Shown here: positions 45,266 to 54,273 of the stretch, piece after piece
Position numbering within the stretch: position 1 is the first letter of the stretch
Layout: the number at the start of each line of letters is the position of its first letter
Origin: Nitratireductor sp.
Lineage (GTDB): Bacteria; Pseudomonadota; Alphaproteobacteria; Rhizobiales; Rhizobiaceae
Length of the DNA: 64,000 nt
NCBI GenBank assembly: GCA_017854535.1
Contig: JAFMHL010000002.1
Span: forward strand, 51,588 to 115,587
Reading direction: 5' to 3'
The notes under the pieces: model-generated
What the model saw: only the letters and a program-made list of their open reading frames with translations
The model's database searches: none
Told to the model about the DNA's origin: nothing
Program-made: the position numbers and the translations under genes

Positions 45266-46432
45266 TCAGGCCGCAGGTAAAAGCGTTTCAACCAGCTTTG
45301 CCCAATAGGATGCGCCATGGGGGATTGCGTCATCATTAAAATCATAAGCAGGATGATGCAGACCTGCCGAATCTCCATTTCCTGTAAAAATGTAGGCGCC
45401 TGGGCGTGCTTCTAGCATATAAGCAAAATCTTCACCGCCCATCATCGGTTGCACACTCTGGTTTACATTTTTATCCCCGGCAATAAGACGTGCCACATCG
45501 GCCGCCTTTTGCGTTGCATCGCTGTGGTTAAACGTAACTGGATAACCTTCGCGAAAATCGACTTGAAAACTGCATTGCATCGCCTCAGCAACGCTCTTTG
45601 TAATTTCCCGCAAACGCTGCTCGCCAAAAGCACGCGTTTCTTCGTTCAAGGAACGGATAGTACCATTGATCATCGCAGTTTCAGGAATCACGTTATAGGT
45701 GTTGCCTGAATGAAATTGAGTGACCGAAACCACCAGCCCATCCAACGGATTAGTGCCCCGTGACACAATCGTTTGAAGCATGCCCACCAATTGAGAACAC
45801 GCAACAATTGGGTCAATGCCAAGATGTGGCATCGCCGCATGGGCCCCTTTGCCTTTCAAGGTGATTTTGAACTCATCTGTTGAGGCCATTATAGGCCCCT
45901 CGCAAATCGCAAATTCGCCAACAGCCATCCCGGGAAGATTATGCATCCCATAAACTTCCTTAATGCCAAACCGCTCCATCAATCCATCATCAACCATAGC
46001 CTTGCCGCCAGCCCCACCTTCTTCTGCAGGCTGGAATATAACGATCGCAGTTCCCGCAAAATTTCGCGTTTCTGAAAGATATTTTGCAGCCCCTAAGAGC
46101 ATAGCTGTATGACCATCATGGCCACAGGCATGCATTTTGCCCGATATTTTGGAAGCATGTGGCAAGCCTGTGATTTCTTCGATGGGAAGCGCGTCCATAT
46201 CCGCACGTAGTCCGATCACGCCATCGCCAGATTTGGACCCACGGATGACACCGACAACGCCAGTGCGGCCTATACCCGTCACCACCTCATCGCAGCCAAA
46301 GGCACGTAACTTGTCAGCAACATCCTCGGCAGTTTCAAACACATCATACATCAGCTCTGGATTACTGTGATAGTTTCTCCGCCAAACTGTAATTTCGTCA
46401 TGAAGCTCAGCCATACGGTTGATAACTGCCAT
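45266..46432 (-). CDS. M20-family amidohydrolase (hippurate hydrolase-like)
   Basis: A 388-residue metal-dependent amidohydrolase of the M20D group, which cleaves N-acyl amino acids. Metal-binding motifs are GKMHACGHDGHTAMLLGAA (Cys/His), QPAEEGGAGGKAM (Glu pair), YGMHNLPG and the late MMGGEDFAYM. I start at the ATG at 46432 (MAVINRM), which has AGGG upstream; a longer frame reaches 46471. Its substrate is unknown. It is convergent with the Lrp-type regulator gene and divergent from the D,D-carboxypeptidase gene. Confidence 0.93.
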   Translation of the reverse strand: MAVINRMAELHDEITVWRRNYHSNPELMYDVFETAEDVADKLRAFGCDEVVTGIGRTGVVGVIRGSKSGDGVIGLRADMDALPIEEITGLPHASKISGKMHACGHDGHTAMLLGAAKYLSETRNFAGTAIVIFQPAEEGGAGGKAMVDDGLMERFGIKEVYGMHNLPGMAVGEFAICEGPIMASTDEFKITLKGKGAHAAMPHLGIDPIVACSQLVGMLQTIVSRGTNPLDGLVVSVTQFHSGNTYNVIPETAMINGTIRSLNEETRAFGEQRLREITKSVAEAMQCSFQVDFREGYPVTFNHSDATQKAADVARLIAGDKNVNQSVQPMMGGEDFAYMLEARPGAYIFTGNGDSAGLHHPAYDFNDDAIPHGASYWAKLVETLLPAA

Positions 46433-46508
46433 TTTGCCCTCTAACAATGAATTACAAATTGCATCTGCCAATCTGGCAAAAACATTTTTCTAACATAGTA
46501 TTAAGTAG

Positions 46509-47753
46509 ATGATACCACACCGAAATCAACCAAATAGGCAGTTTATCTGCAATCCTCGCACAGTGCCCCTACTGATAAGGACCCTGTTATACGCACTGAC
46601 TCTATGTTTGTCGTTCGCTTTACACACCTCGGTTAATGCGGAAGAGCCATTTCCAAACATTCCTTATATTTTGGTGGATGCTGCTGACAATTCGGTTTTG
46701 GCAGAAAATCGCATGCATGAACGCTGGCATCCAGCTTCCCTGACCAAGTTAATGACCGCCTATGTCACGTTCAAAGCCATTCAAGCAGGGGAAATCTCGG
46801 TCGGCTCACCTGTTACTTTCACAAAAAATGCGGCTAGCACACCGCCTGGGAAAATGGGCTACAGAGAAGGAACCCAGCTTCGCTTCGATATGGCGCTGTA
46901 TACCTTGATTGTAAAAAGCGCCAACGACGTAGCTGTCGCCATTGCGGAATCAGTCTCTGGCAGCGTTCCAGCTTTCGTCAACCGAATGAATGATGAGGCC
47001 AAAAACCTCGGCCTTTCCAATACCCAATTTTCAAATCCGAATGGACTGCACGACCCCAAACAATATGTATCGGCCCGGGACTTGGTAATATTATCAAGCG
47101 CAATTTGGAATGAATTTCCGCAATATCGTCCGATTTTTGAGACACCAACCATCACCGCCGGCGACAAAAGCTATACTTCCTATAATTTTCTCCTTGAGCG
47201 CTTTGAGGGGACAACAGGGATGAAAACCGGGTTCATTTGCTCCGCTGGCTATAATATTGTGGTTAGTGCAGAACGCGGTGGCAGACGTCTGGTTGCAGTA
47301 GTGCTTGGTTCATCCTCCCAAACAGAACGCGCCGAATTATCTGCGCGCCTCTTTCTCAAAGGCTTTGATTCTCAGAGCAGCCAGAAAATGTCCGAGTTAC
47401 CAGCACCTCAACCGCCAACTGGACCAAAAGATATGCGCGGGATTTTGTGTACGGAACAAGCCCGTCAGAACCGCTACGATCCGGCTTCAGAAACAGCTGT
47501 CATCAAATCCCCATATCTAACTGCACGTCGCGTAACGATGGCACCAGTTCAAATCTCCCTTGGTGGCATCGATGGAGAACCTAGCCCTGCTTGGATCAGC
47601 AGGTCTTTTGTTCCTGTACGTGTGCCAATCCCAACCAAAAGACCAGAATATGGTGTAGTTAATGTCGATGGCGACGTGTTGGACAAGTCAACTTTGCGAG
47701 GAACCTTCCCATTGCCTTTGAAAAGCCCCCGTCAATCCACTTCGGTTCAATAG
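46509..47753 (+). CDS. dacF: D-alanyl-D-alanine carboxypeptidase (low-molecular-weight PBP)
   Basis: A 414-residue periplasmic penicillin-binding protein that trims the terminal D-Ala from peptidoglycan stem peptides. The signal peptide is in residues 18-44 (cleavage after SVNA). The active site is complete: S77-x-x-K80 in PASLTK, S137-A-N139, and K239-T240-G241 in GMKTGF. The C-terminal 130 residues are Pro-rich and less conserved. The start ATG at 46509 has no strong ribosome site; a GTG at 46563 would give a more compact signal peptide. The COG0523 gene begins four bases after the stop. Confidence 0.93.
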   Translation: MIPHRNQPNRQFICNPRTVPLLIRTLLYALTLCLSFALHTSVNAEEPFPNIPYILVDAADNSVLAENRMHERWHPASLTKLMTAYVTFKAIQAGEISVGSPVTFTKNAASTPPGKMGYREGTQLRFDMALYTLIVKSANDVAVAIAESVSGSVPAFVNRMNDEAKNLGLSNTQFSNPNGLHDPKQYVSARDLVILSSAIWNEFPQYRPIFETPTITAGDKSYTSYNFLLERFEGTTGMKTGFICSAGYNIVVSAERGGRRLVAVVLGSSSQTERAELSARLFLKGFDSQSSQKMSELPAPQPPTGPKDMRGILCTEQARQNRYDPASETAVIKSPYLTARRVTMAPVQISLGGIDGEPSPAWISRSFVPVRVPIPTKRPEYGVVNVDGDVLDKSTLRGTFPLPLKSPRQSTSVQ

Positions 47754-47757
47754 GTAC

Positions 47758-48822
47758 ATGAACCATATGGCACAACAGACCGGTAAAAAGGTCCCCGTTC
47801 ATGTTTTAACGGGATTTCTGGGAAGCGGCAAAACAACGCTTTTAAACAGCATTTTGCAAAATCCGGCTTTTGCAAATTCAGCAGTCATCATCAACGAGTT
47901 TGGTGAGATTGGTCTGGACCATCATTTGGTGGAAACAGGCGAAGACACAATCATCGAGTTATCCAATGGTTGCCTTTGCTGCACGGTGCGAGGTCAGCTC
48001 ATTGATACAATAGAAAGTCTGCTGAAAAGAAACCCGGAACGCATCTTGATTGAAACAACAGGACTGGCTGATCCGGCTCCCGTTCTGCAAGCATTGATTG
48101 CCTCCCCGGTGATCGGCGATGATCTCGTGTTTTCTGGTCTCCTTACCACGCTCGATGTGTCCAATGGCATTTCAACCATGGACCGCCATAGCGAAGCTTC
48201 GAAACAAGTTGCCTTGGCAGACAAAGTTATTCTGACTAAAATCGATGAGCTCACGGCAAAAGACGTCGAGAAGGTCTTAAACAAAACAATGTCAGCATTG
48301 AAGCTAAGAAATCCAGCTGCCCAGATTGTTTCCAAAACTGCATTTCTGGAAAACTTGGAACTTTACTTTTCCGCCCGTGATGGCTTACCGAACCTGCCAG
48401 ATGTGCACGACCACTTCCATCACCATCATGATATCAACCAGCACTCTGAGAAAATTGTTGCGACTGTTTTGAAAACACCTACGTCCATTTCACGACAACA
48501 ATTGGATATGTTTTTAGACTTAGTGCTGTCAGCCCATAGCGCCCACATATTGCGAATAAAAGGTCTAGTTCAACTCGCTGGCGAGGCAAGGCCATTGGTT
48601 ATCCAAGGCGTGGGCAATAGGCTGAGTGAACCATACTTTTTGAAGAAATGGCCTACTGAAAATCAAACGACGCAACTGGTTGTCTTTTTGGAAGATATGC
48701 CTGCTGAATTTATCCAAAGGCTGTTCAGGGGTTTCTTTAACATACCACAAATCGATACGCCTGATAGAAATGCTATGACCGATAATCCATTGTCCATCGC
48801 GGGCTTCTCACCCCGAAAGTAA
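47758..48822 (+). CDS. COG0523 (CobW/ZnuX-like) metallochaperone GTPase
   Basis: A 354-residue G3E GTPase. The P-loop GFLGSGKTT is at residues 19-27 and the metal-binding CxCC is at C72/C74/C75 in NGCLCCTVRG. LIETTGLADPAP is Walker-B-like and NKTM/TKIDEL gives base recognition. A His-rich loop (DVHDHFHHHHDINQH, near residue 222) is a likely zinc site. COG0523 members insert or distribute zinc, cobalt, iron or nickel; this one lacks cobalamin-synthesis neighbours. It is directly downstream of dacF, a conserved-looking but functionally unexplained pairing. Confidence 0.92.
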   Translation: MNHMAQQTGKKVPVHVLTGFLGSGKTTLLNSILQNPAFANSAVIINEFGEIGLDHHLVETGEDTIIELSNGCLCCTVRGQLIDTIESLLKRNPERILIETTGLADPAPVLQALIASPVIGDDLVFSGLLTTLDVSNGISTMDRHSEASKQVALADKVILTKIDELTAKDVEKVLNKTMSALKLRNPAAQIVSKTAFLENLELYFSARDGLPNLPDVHDHFHHHHDINQHSEKIVATVLKTPTSISRQQLDMFLDLVLSAHSAHILRIKGLVQLAGEARPLVIQGVGNRLSEPYFLKKWPTENQTTQLVVFLEDMPAEFIQRLFRGFFNIPQIDTPDRNAMTDNPLSIAGFSPRK

Positions 48823-48838
48823 TTCGATCTGATAGGTC

Positions 48839-49060
48839 CTATTTTTGAACCAGGTATCGCTGATATCCATCAGCTTTTTCTACTTCGATCAGCTGAAACC
48901 CGTCATTGTCGCAAAACGCTGGAATATCAATCGCCGACAAAGGGTCTGTGGTCTCCACCCAAAGCTGATCGCCCGTTTCAAGTTCCCGCATCTTCTTCTT
49001 TGCCTTCAACACAGGTAATGGACAATTTAAGCCACGAACATCCAAAATATATTGCATCAA
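48839..49060 (-). CDS. TusA-family sulfur-carrier protein
   Basis: A 73-residue SirA/TusA-like sulfur carrier. The CPxP motif with the active cysteine C13 is in VRGLNCPLPVLKAKKKM. The remainder, GDQLWVETTDPLSAIDIPAFC, has the two-layer alpha/beta sandwich pattern. TusA relays persulfide sulfur to thio-modified tRNA or cofactors. No tusBCD genes are adjacent. It is convergent with the COG0523 gene and divergent from the flippase gene. Confidence 0.93.
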   Translation of the reverse strand: MMQYILDVRGLNCPLPVLKAKKKMRELETGDQLWVETTDPLSAIDIPAFCDNDGFQLIEVEKADGYQRYLVQK

Positions 49061-49230
49061 ATACCTGCCAAACTATCCACTACACCAAATCACAAAAGCC
49101 AAATCCAGCTATATTAATGCCCTTTATGGTAAACAAAACCAAGGCAAAGTCTTAACGTCAGCCCCATTATCACACCATTTCTTAAACCATTGATGATAAT
49201 ACTCTGGATAAGAACCGTTCGGAGCATAGT

Positions 49231-50655
49231 GTGAAAATCCATCTGACCCCAATTGCGCAGAAATGTCTGCCAGCATCGCTTGCTGCGAGGGCAGAACCAA
49301 TTTTGTCCAAACTAGACACGATTATCAATGGGCAGGGCGACAGTGCTGTTTCCGGCCGTATTGCCATGTTTGCGTTCACAATCCGTATTTTCAGTGCAGC
49401 AATTGCTTATTTGAGCCAAATCGTACTCGTCCGCCTCATGGGTGCTTTTGAGTATGGAATTTTCGTGGCCGTTTGGGTTGCTGCGGTCATCTTGGGCGGC
49501 ATAGCTTGCCTTGGCTTCCAAACCGGCATTATACGATTTATCTCCGAATACAGATCTTCTGGTGAACACGACCATTTGCGTGGATCTATCCTTGGGGCTC
49601 TGTCATGGGCTTTTATGGGGGCGACCATCATCGCTGCAATTGGCAGCTCAATAATCTATATGTTCCCCGGCCTTTTCGAGAATTATTTTCTCGTACCAAT
49701 ATACCTTGCGGCTATTTGTTTGCCTATGCTGGCATTACAGGAAGTCCAGGATGGTTTCGCACGAGCCCATAATTGGCCTGGCACTGCCCTAGCCCCAACC
49801 TTTATTTTGCGTCCTATTTTAATCCTAATGTTCATGGCAGGCGCGATTTATCTGGATTACGCAGCTGACGCCCCCACAGCCATGTTAGCGACTATATTTG
49901 CCACTTATTGCGCAAGTATCGGCCAGTTCTTCCTATTGGTTAAAAAACTTCGCAAAGCCGTACCAAAAGGGCCAAGAAAATACCTGCCAGCCAAATGGCT
50001 CGTGATAACAATGCCGATCTTTCTGATCGAAGGTTTTTACAATCTTCTGACCAATGTCGATATCATTTTCGTAAGTCACTATATGCAGCCAGATCAGGTT
50101 GCTGTCTATTTTGCAGCTGCAAAAACGCTTGCCTTGGTCCATTTTGTATATTTCGCCGTGAAAGCAGCTGCCGCTCACCGTTTTTCTACGTATCGGGCAT
50201 CCGGCGATCATTCCCGTTACGAGCAGTTTATTCAAGAAACCGTTCATTGGACGTTCTGGCCATCTTTGTTTTTGGCGCTCTTTATGCTGGTTGCAGGCAA
50301 ATATTTCCTGATGCTCTTTGGCCCTAGTTTTGTGGCTGGAGAAAGTATCATCTGGATTCTGACGATTGGTATTATTGTTCGTTCATCCGTAGGCCCTGCT
50401 GAAAGCGTGTTAACCATGTCGGGTAAGCAGAAAGCCTACGCTTTCGTTTATGCTGTAACTTTGATGCTCAATCTGTTTTTGAATTGGATATTGATTCCAA
50501 TCTATGGACTCAATGGTGCTGCTATGGCAACGACGCTAGCTTTGATATTTGAGGCTTTTGCGCTTTACGCCGCTGCGTTAAGAACACTGGATTTGCATAT
50601 CTTCATTTTGCCTCGCCGCAAAAGGAAAGATACCGATTTTCAGGCCGCGGAATAG
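49231..50655 (+). CDS. Polysaccharide flippase (MATE/Wzx-like)
   Basis: A 474-residue integral membrane protein with about 12-14 helices of the polysaccharide biosynthesis (Wzx/MVF) type. The N-terminal cytoplasmic stretch of about 45 residues precedes AIAYLSQIVLVRLMGAFEYGIFVAVWV, a pattern shared by O-antigen and teichoic-acid flippases. It starts with GTG at 49231, with GGAG six bases upstream. A BioF2-type GNAT gene begins ten bases after its stop, so the pair may handle a lipid-linked glycan or an exopolysaccharide modification. No glycosyltransferases are adjacent. Confidence 0.88.
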   Translation: MKIHLTPIAQKCLPASLAARAEPILSKLDTIINGQGDSAVSGRIAMFAFTIRIFSAAIAYLSQIVLVRLMGAFEYGIFVAVWVAAVILGGIACLGFQTGIIRFISEYRSSGEHDHLRGSILGALSWAFMGATIIAAIGSSIIYMFPGLFENYFLVPIYLAAICLPMLALQEVQDGFARAHNWPGTALAPTFILRPILILMFMAGAIYLDYAADAPTAMLATIFATYCASIGQFFLLVKKLRKAVPKGPRKYLPAKWLVITMPIFLIEGFYNLLTNVDIIFVSHYMQPDQVAVYFAAAKTLALVHFVYFAVKAAAAHRFSTYRASGDHSRYEQFIQETVHWTFWPSLFLALFMLVAGKYFLMLFGPSFVAGESIIWILTIGIIVRSSVGPAESVLTMSGKQKAYAFVYAVTLMLNLFLNWILIPIYGLNGAAMATTLALIFEAFALYAAALRTLDLHIFILPRRKRKDTDFQAAE

Positions 50656-50665
50656 GAGCGGACCT

Positions 50666-51877
50666 GTGAGCACAAAATTCAAAAACCATTTCAAGAAACC
50701 CGATGCGGACGAGCCTAGGCAATTCACCAAAAAGGTGGAGATCCTAGCGGAGATAAATTCTATCGACGGGAGCCAATGGCGTTTGTGTTTACACCCGCTC
50801 GAATATCGTCGAGATATGAACCCTGATCTTGATCAGCTGCTAGAAAACAGCAATGGCAATCCGTTTTTCAACCCTGCTTTTCTTGCAGCCAGCAGAGACA
50901 GAGTTACGCGAAATAAAATTTACCAACTCATTGTCTGGGAAGTTATTGGTGAAAAAGCCTATGCTCGGCTAACCCTTCCAACTCAACATATTTCCGGCAC
51001 ATTACTTTTTCCGGAATATTTCCAATCCCTTACCCATCCATTTGCACCATTCGGGGATCCTTTGTTCGCTAAAGGGGATGAAAGCAACACTCTTTCGCGA
51101 TTTCTAGATCTGATTGCCATCGCTTTTGCGAATGATTTCCCTCCTTTGATTATGGATTATGTGTCCGCCGCCTCACCAATCAACCAATTGGCGTTAGCCA
51201 AAAACAGGCATTTCGGTCTTGAATCCATCGAACTTGGCAAAAGAGCCAGTATTAACGGACCGCGCAGCGAGAAATCGAATGGCTTGATGTCAAAAAAGCG
51301 GAAACGCGAGCTGAACCGTCTTTTGAAAAAATTGCGAGAAAATGGACTAGTCACATTCGAAAAGGTGACGGCACCAATCGACATAATTCTGCGGTTTGAA
51401 GAGTTTCTATTACTTGAAACAAGTACTTGGAAGGGCAAGCACGGCACTTCTATTCACACGATCAAACGCGACGCGGCATTCGCTCGTCAATCTGTAAGCG
51501 ATCTTGCCAAAGACAATAAGTGTGAAATTTTCTCTATGCGGCTCGATAACAAAGTACTGGCTTCAATTATTCTTTTCAAATCTGCTGGTAATTATTTTCC
51601 TTGGAAAATTGCTTTTGACACAGAATACTCCCACCTGTCTCCCGGATCACAACTGATGTTGCGTTTATCGGAAGATATTATCGCTCGCAAAGATTTTAAA
51701 TCAGCCGACTCTTTGGCAATCTTCGGAAACTCTTGGATGACTCGTTTGTGGCCAGACGAAACCTCTTTTGAAAAAATGGTTTTAGCAAAGAATGATGAGT
51801 TGGCTTTGCAATTTGCAAAGAGACTGAAATTATACAGCTCAGCAAAACAAACCATCAAGAAGCTCTTGCGCCGTTGA
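50666..51877 (+). CDS. BioF2/CelD-like GNAT acyltransferase
   Basis: A 403-residue protein of the acetyltransf_6 (BioF2-like, formerly CelD) family, which uses a GNAT fold related to FemAB peptidyltransferases. Features are FFNPAFLAASRD near residue 70, a central basic region KSNGLMSKKRKRELNRLLKKL, the STWKGKHGTSI segment and GNYFPWKIAFDTEYSHLSPGSQLML, typical of the family's C-terminal domain. It starts with GTG, with AGGAGCGG upstream, and follows the flippase by ten bases. Members are often found in exopolysaccharide or cellulose loci; the acceptor is unknown. Confidence 0.87.
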   Translation: MSTKFKNHFKKPDADEPRQFTKKVEILAEINSIDGSQWRLCLHPLEYRRDMNPDLDQLLENSNGNPFFNPAFLAASRDRVTRNKIYQLIVWEVIGEKAYARLTLPTQHISGTLLFPEYFQSLTHPFAPFGDPLFAKGDESNTLSRFLDLIAIAFANDFPPLIMDYVSAASPINQLALAKNRHFGLESIELGKRASINGPRSEKSNGLMSKKRKRELNRLLKKLRENGLVTFEKVTAPIDIILRFEEFLLLETSTWKGKHGTSIHTIKRDAAFARQSVSDLAKDNKCEIFSMRLDNKVLASIILFKSAGNYFPWKIAFDTEYSHLSPGSQLMLRLSEDIIARKDFKSADSLAIFGNSWMTRLWPDETSFEKMVLAKNDELALQFAKRLKLYSSAKQTIKKLLRR

Positions 51878-51998
51878 TAGTGCTTGGTGCATAGTGATCT
51901 ATCTTGCTTTTTGCGAAAAATTCGACAATGTCATCCCTCAATGAGAAATGGCATATGTGGTCTTATGCGATCAAATTAATCTCGAAAATAGGTTTGCA

Positions 51999-53270
51999 AT
52001 GCCCCAGCACAACACAGAAATATCACCTGATCTTTTGTCCGCAATTCGTGATCGTTTCGCCCATATAGACCTTTGCCCACAACAAGGTCCCAGAGTTTTC
52101 TTCGAAAACGCAGGCGGTGCGCTGACGCTTAAATCGGTGGTAAAAGTTTCAACCGAACTTTCTGCCATTCCTGACAACCAAGGTCGCGATAACCCTGCAT
52201 CACAAGAATTGATGAACATCATTAAAAAGGCGAAAACCGATACAATGTTGTTCCTTAATGCATCTTCTGGCCAGGTATTTGTCGGTGAAAGCGGGACGGA
52301 GTTATTATTCCGCCTGATCAGTACCGCTATTCTGGAGTCTCCTGCTGGGGGGAATGTTGTTGGTACAAGCCTTGAGCATCCCGCATCCCGCAGCGCAGCC
52401 AAACGCTGGGCAAAGATTGCAGGAAAAGAGTACGTTTCCGTTCCCCACGATAACGAGACGGGTTCCGTTGATGCTGAAGCTTATGCAAAATATGTCACCC
52501 CTGACACGCGGGTAGCCACCATCATCCACACATCACCCGTTACCGGAATGGGCGTCGATATTGCCTCTATTTCAGCAACCATAAGATCAATTTCTCCAAA
52601 ATGCCTGATCATCGTTGATGGCATTCAGCATGCGGCCCATGGCGATCTTGATATTGATTCATATAATATCGATGGTTACGCCATATCGCCTTACAAAGTG
52701 TTTTCCCGTCATGGTTACGGTATTGCATGGATTTCTGATGTGTTATCAGTCCTTCCTCATAACTCTTTGGAAGGTGGCCCAGAAGGAAACTGGGAACTTG
52801 GAACCCGCGACACAGGTGCTTATGCAACCTTTAGCGAAGTAGTTCATTACTTTGAATGGCTTGGTGAGAGCTTTACTGAATCGACCGACCGCCGGGATAA
52901 ATTGGTAGCTGCTGGCAAAGCCATACATGCTCAAGAAAAGTCACTTACCGATGCGATGATCCACGGAACAGGCAATCTGAAAGGGCTGGCTGATATGCCG
53001 GGTCTTAACATTATTGGCGGCTTGGACAATCACAGACGCGAAGGATTGGTGGCAATTCATCATGACAGTATTTCAGCAGCTGACTTGGTCGCCGGATTAA
53101 GTGAACAAGGTATCCGTGTTCACATTCGCAAAGACGACCACTATTCAGGCAATGTCCTCACTCCTTTGGGTTTGCCAGCCTGTGTGCGTGTTTCCCTTTG
53201 CCACTACAACAGCCAACACGAAGTGGCCCAGTTTCTCGCTGCAATGGCAGAGATAACCAAAGACGCATAA
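51999..53270 (+). CDS. Class V aminotransferase, cysteine desulfurase-like
   Basis: A 423-residue PLP enzyme of the cysteine desulfurase-like subfamily. Visible features are FFENAGGALTLKSVV near the N-terminus, EHPASRSAAKRWAK, the cofactor-binding HTSPVTGMG and VDGIQHAAHGDLD, and the PLP lysine in ISPYKVFSRHGYG. The late HIRKDDHYSGNVL replaces the mobile cysteine loop of true IscS/SufS, so a desulfurase activity is uncertain. I start at the ATG at 51999 (MPQHNTE); an upstream in-frame start at 51948 is less family-like. It stands alone, convergent with the hbd gene. Confidence 0.88.
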   Translation: MPQHNTEISPDLLSAIRDRFAHIDLCPQQGPRVFFENAGGALTLKSVVKVSTELSAIPDNQGRDNPASQELMNIIKKAKTDTMLFLNASSGQVFVGESGTELLFRLISTAILESPAGGNVVGTSLEHPASRSAAKRWAKIAGKEYVSVPHDNETGSVDAEAYAKYVTPDTRVATIIHTSPVTGMGVDIASISATIRSISPKCLIIVDGIQHAAHGDLDIDSYNIDGYAISPYKVFSRHGYGIAWISDVLSVLPHNSLEGGPEGNWELGTRDTGAYATFSEVVHYFEWLGESFTESTDRRDKLVAAGKAIHAQEKSLTDAMIHGTGNLKGLADMPGLNIIGGLDNHRREGLVAIHHDSISAADLVAGLSEQGIRVHIRKDDHYSGNVLTPLGLPACVRVSLCHYNSQHEVAQFLAAMAEITKDA

Positions 53271-53281
53271 AGACAAGAAAG

Positions 53282-54163
53282 TTATCGGGTAGGCACCGGC
53301 TCTGCGCCGCTATAGTCATAAAAGCCTCGGCCCGATTTCTTGCCAAGCCAACCTGCCTCAACATATTTGACCAATAGTGGGCATGGCCGGTATTTCGAAT
53401 CCGCCAAGCCGTCATGCAGCACTTGCATGATCGAAAGACAGGTATCCAGCCCGATAAAGTCCGCCAGCTTAAGCGGACCCATCGGATGATTGGCACCAAG
53501 GCGCATCGCATTGTCAATGCTTTCAACATTCCCTACGCCTTCATACAGCGTATAGATTGCCTCATTGATCATCGGCAATAAAATGCGATTGACCATAAAG
53601 CCCGGGAAATCTTCTGATACAGCGATGGTTTTCTCAAGACTATCGGCATAGGCCCTGGCAGCATCAAAAGTTTCGGTTCCGGTTGCTATGCCACGAACCA
53701 GTTCGATCAATTGCATTACTGGAACGGGATTCATGAAATGAATACCAATAAATTTTTCTGGCCTATCCGTGGCCGAAGCCAAACGGGTGATCGACAAGGA
53801 AGACGTATTGGTCGCAATGATCGCTTGAGGGTTTAGAGTTGGACATAGACTGGCAAAAATCTGCCGCTTGATCGCTTCATTTTCTGACGCTGCTTCAATC
53901 ACCAAATCACAACTGGCAAGATCGCTCATCTTTGGCGCCGGGCTTATATTTGCCACAGCTTTATTCATAGCTTCATCAGTTATTTTGCCTGAACCAGCCT
54001 GACGCGCCAAATTTCCATTGATCGTTGCAATGCCGGACTCGATTTGTTCAACACCAAGATCATGCAAATGCACTTGATACCCATGAAGCGCAGAAACATG
54101 GGCAATACCGGCACCCATTTGTCCTGCACCAATAATACCGATGGATTTGATCTGAATGGTCAT
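53282..54163 (-). CDS. hbd: 3-hydroxybutyryl-CoA dehydrogenase
   Basis: NAD(P)-dependent 3-hydroxyacyl-CoA dehydrogenase, 293 residues. The Rossmann motif GIIGAGQMGAGIAHVSALHGY is at residues 8-28. TNTSSLSITRLA, the catalytic IHFMNPVPVMQLIELV and the C-terminal GVGNVESIDNAMRLGANHPMGPL are typical of the single-function enzyme. It lies downstream of etfB-etfA, as in rhizobia, but a terminator hairpin separates it from etfA, so it may have its own promoter or be read at a lower level. Roles include butyrate and polyhydroxybutyrate metabolism. Confidence 0.96.
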   Translation of the reverse strand: MTIQIKSIGIIGAGQMGAGIAHVSALHGYQVHLHDLGVEQIESGIATINGNLARQAGSGKITDEAMNKAVANISPAPKMSDLASCDLVIEAASENEAIKRQIFASLCPTLNPQAIIATNTSSLSITRLASATDRPEKFIGIHFMNPVPVMQLIELVRGIATGTETFDAARAYADSLEKTIAVSEDFPGFMVNRILLPMINEAIYTLYEGVGNVESIDNAMRLGANHPMGPLKLADFIGLDTCLSIMQVLHDGLADSKYRPCPLLVKYVEAGWLGKKSGRGFYDYSGAEPVPTR

Positions 54164-54212
54164 AAAATTCGCCTTAGAAAAATGAGTCTTATAATCTCTT
54201 ATGTCCGAAAAA

Positions 54213-54253
54213 GAAAAAGCCGGAAAGAAGGTTTAACTCATTCCGGCTTTTAA
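54213..54253 (-). terminator. Intrinsic terminator downstream of etfA
   Basis: The arms AAAAGCCGGAA and TTCCGGCTTTT (54215-54225 and 54241-54251) pair perfectly around a 15-base loop. Read leftward, the hairpin ends in a T-run. It follows the etfA stop by about 20 bases and precedes hbd by about 50. Confidence 0.88.
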
Positions 54254-54273
54254 ATTATATAAAGCAAAGTGGC

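Noticed and set aside
51999..53270. Calling this gene iscS or sufS
   Set aside because: The fold is class V aminotransferase, but the catalytic-cysteine loop is not recognisable and no iron-sulfur genes are adjacent.
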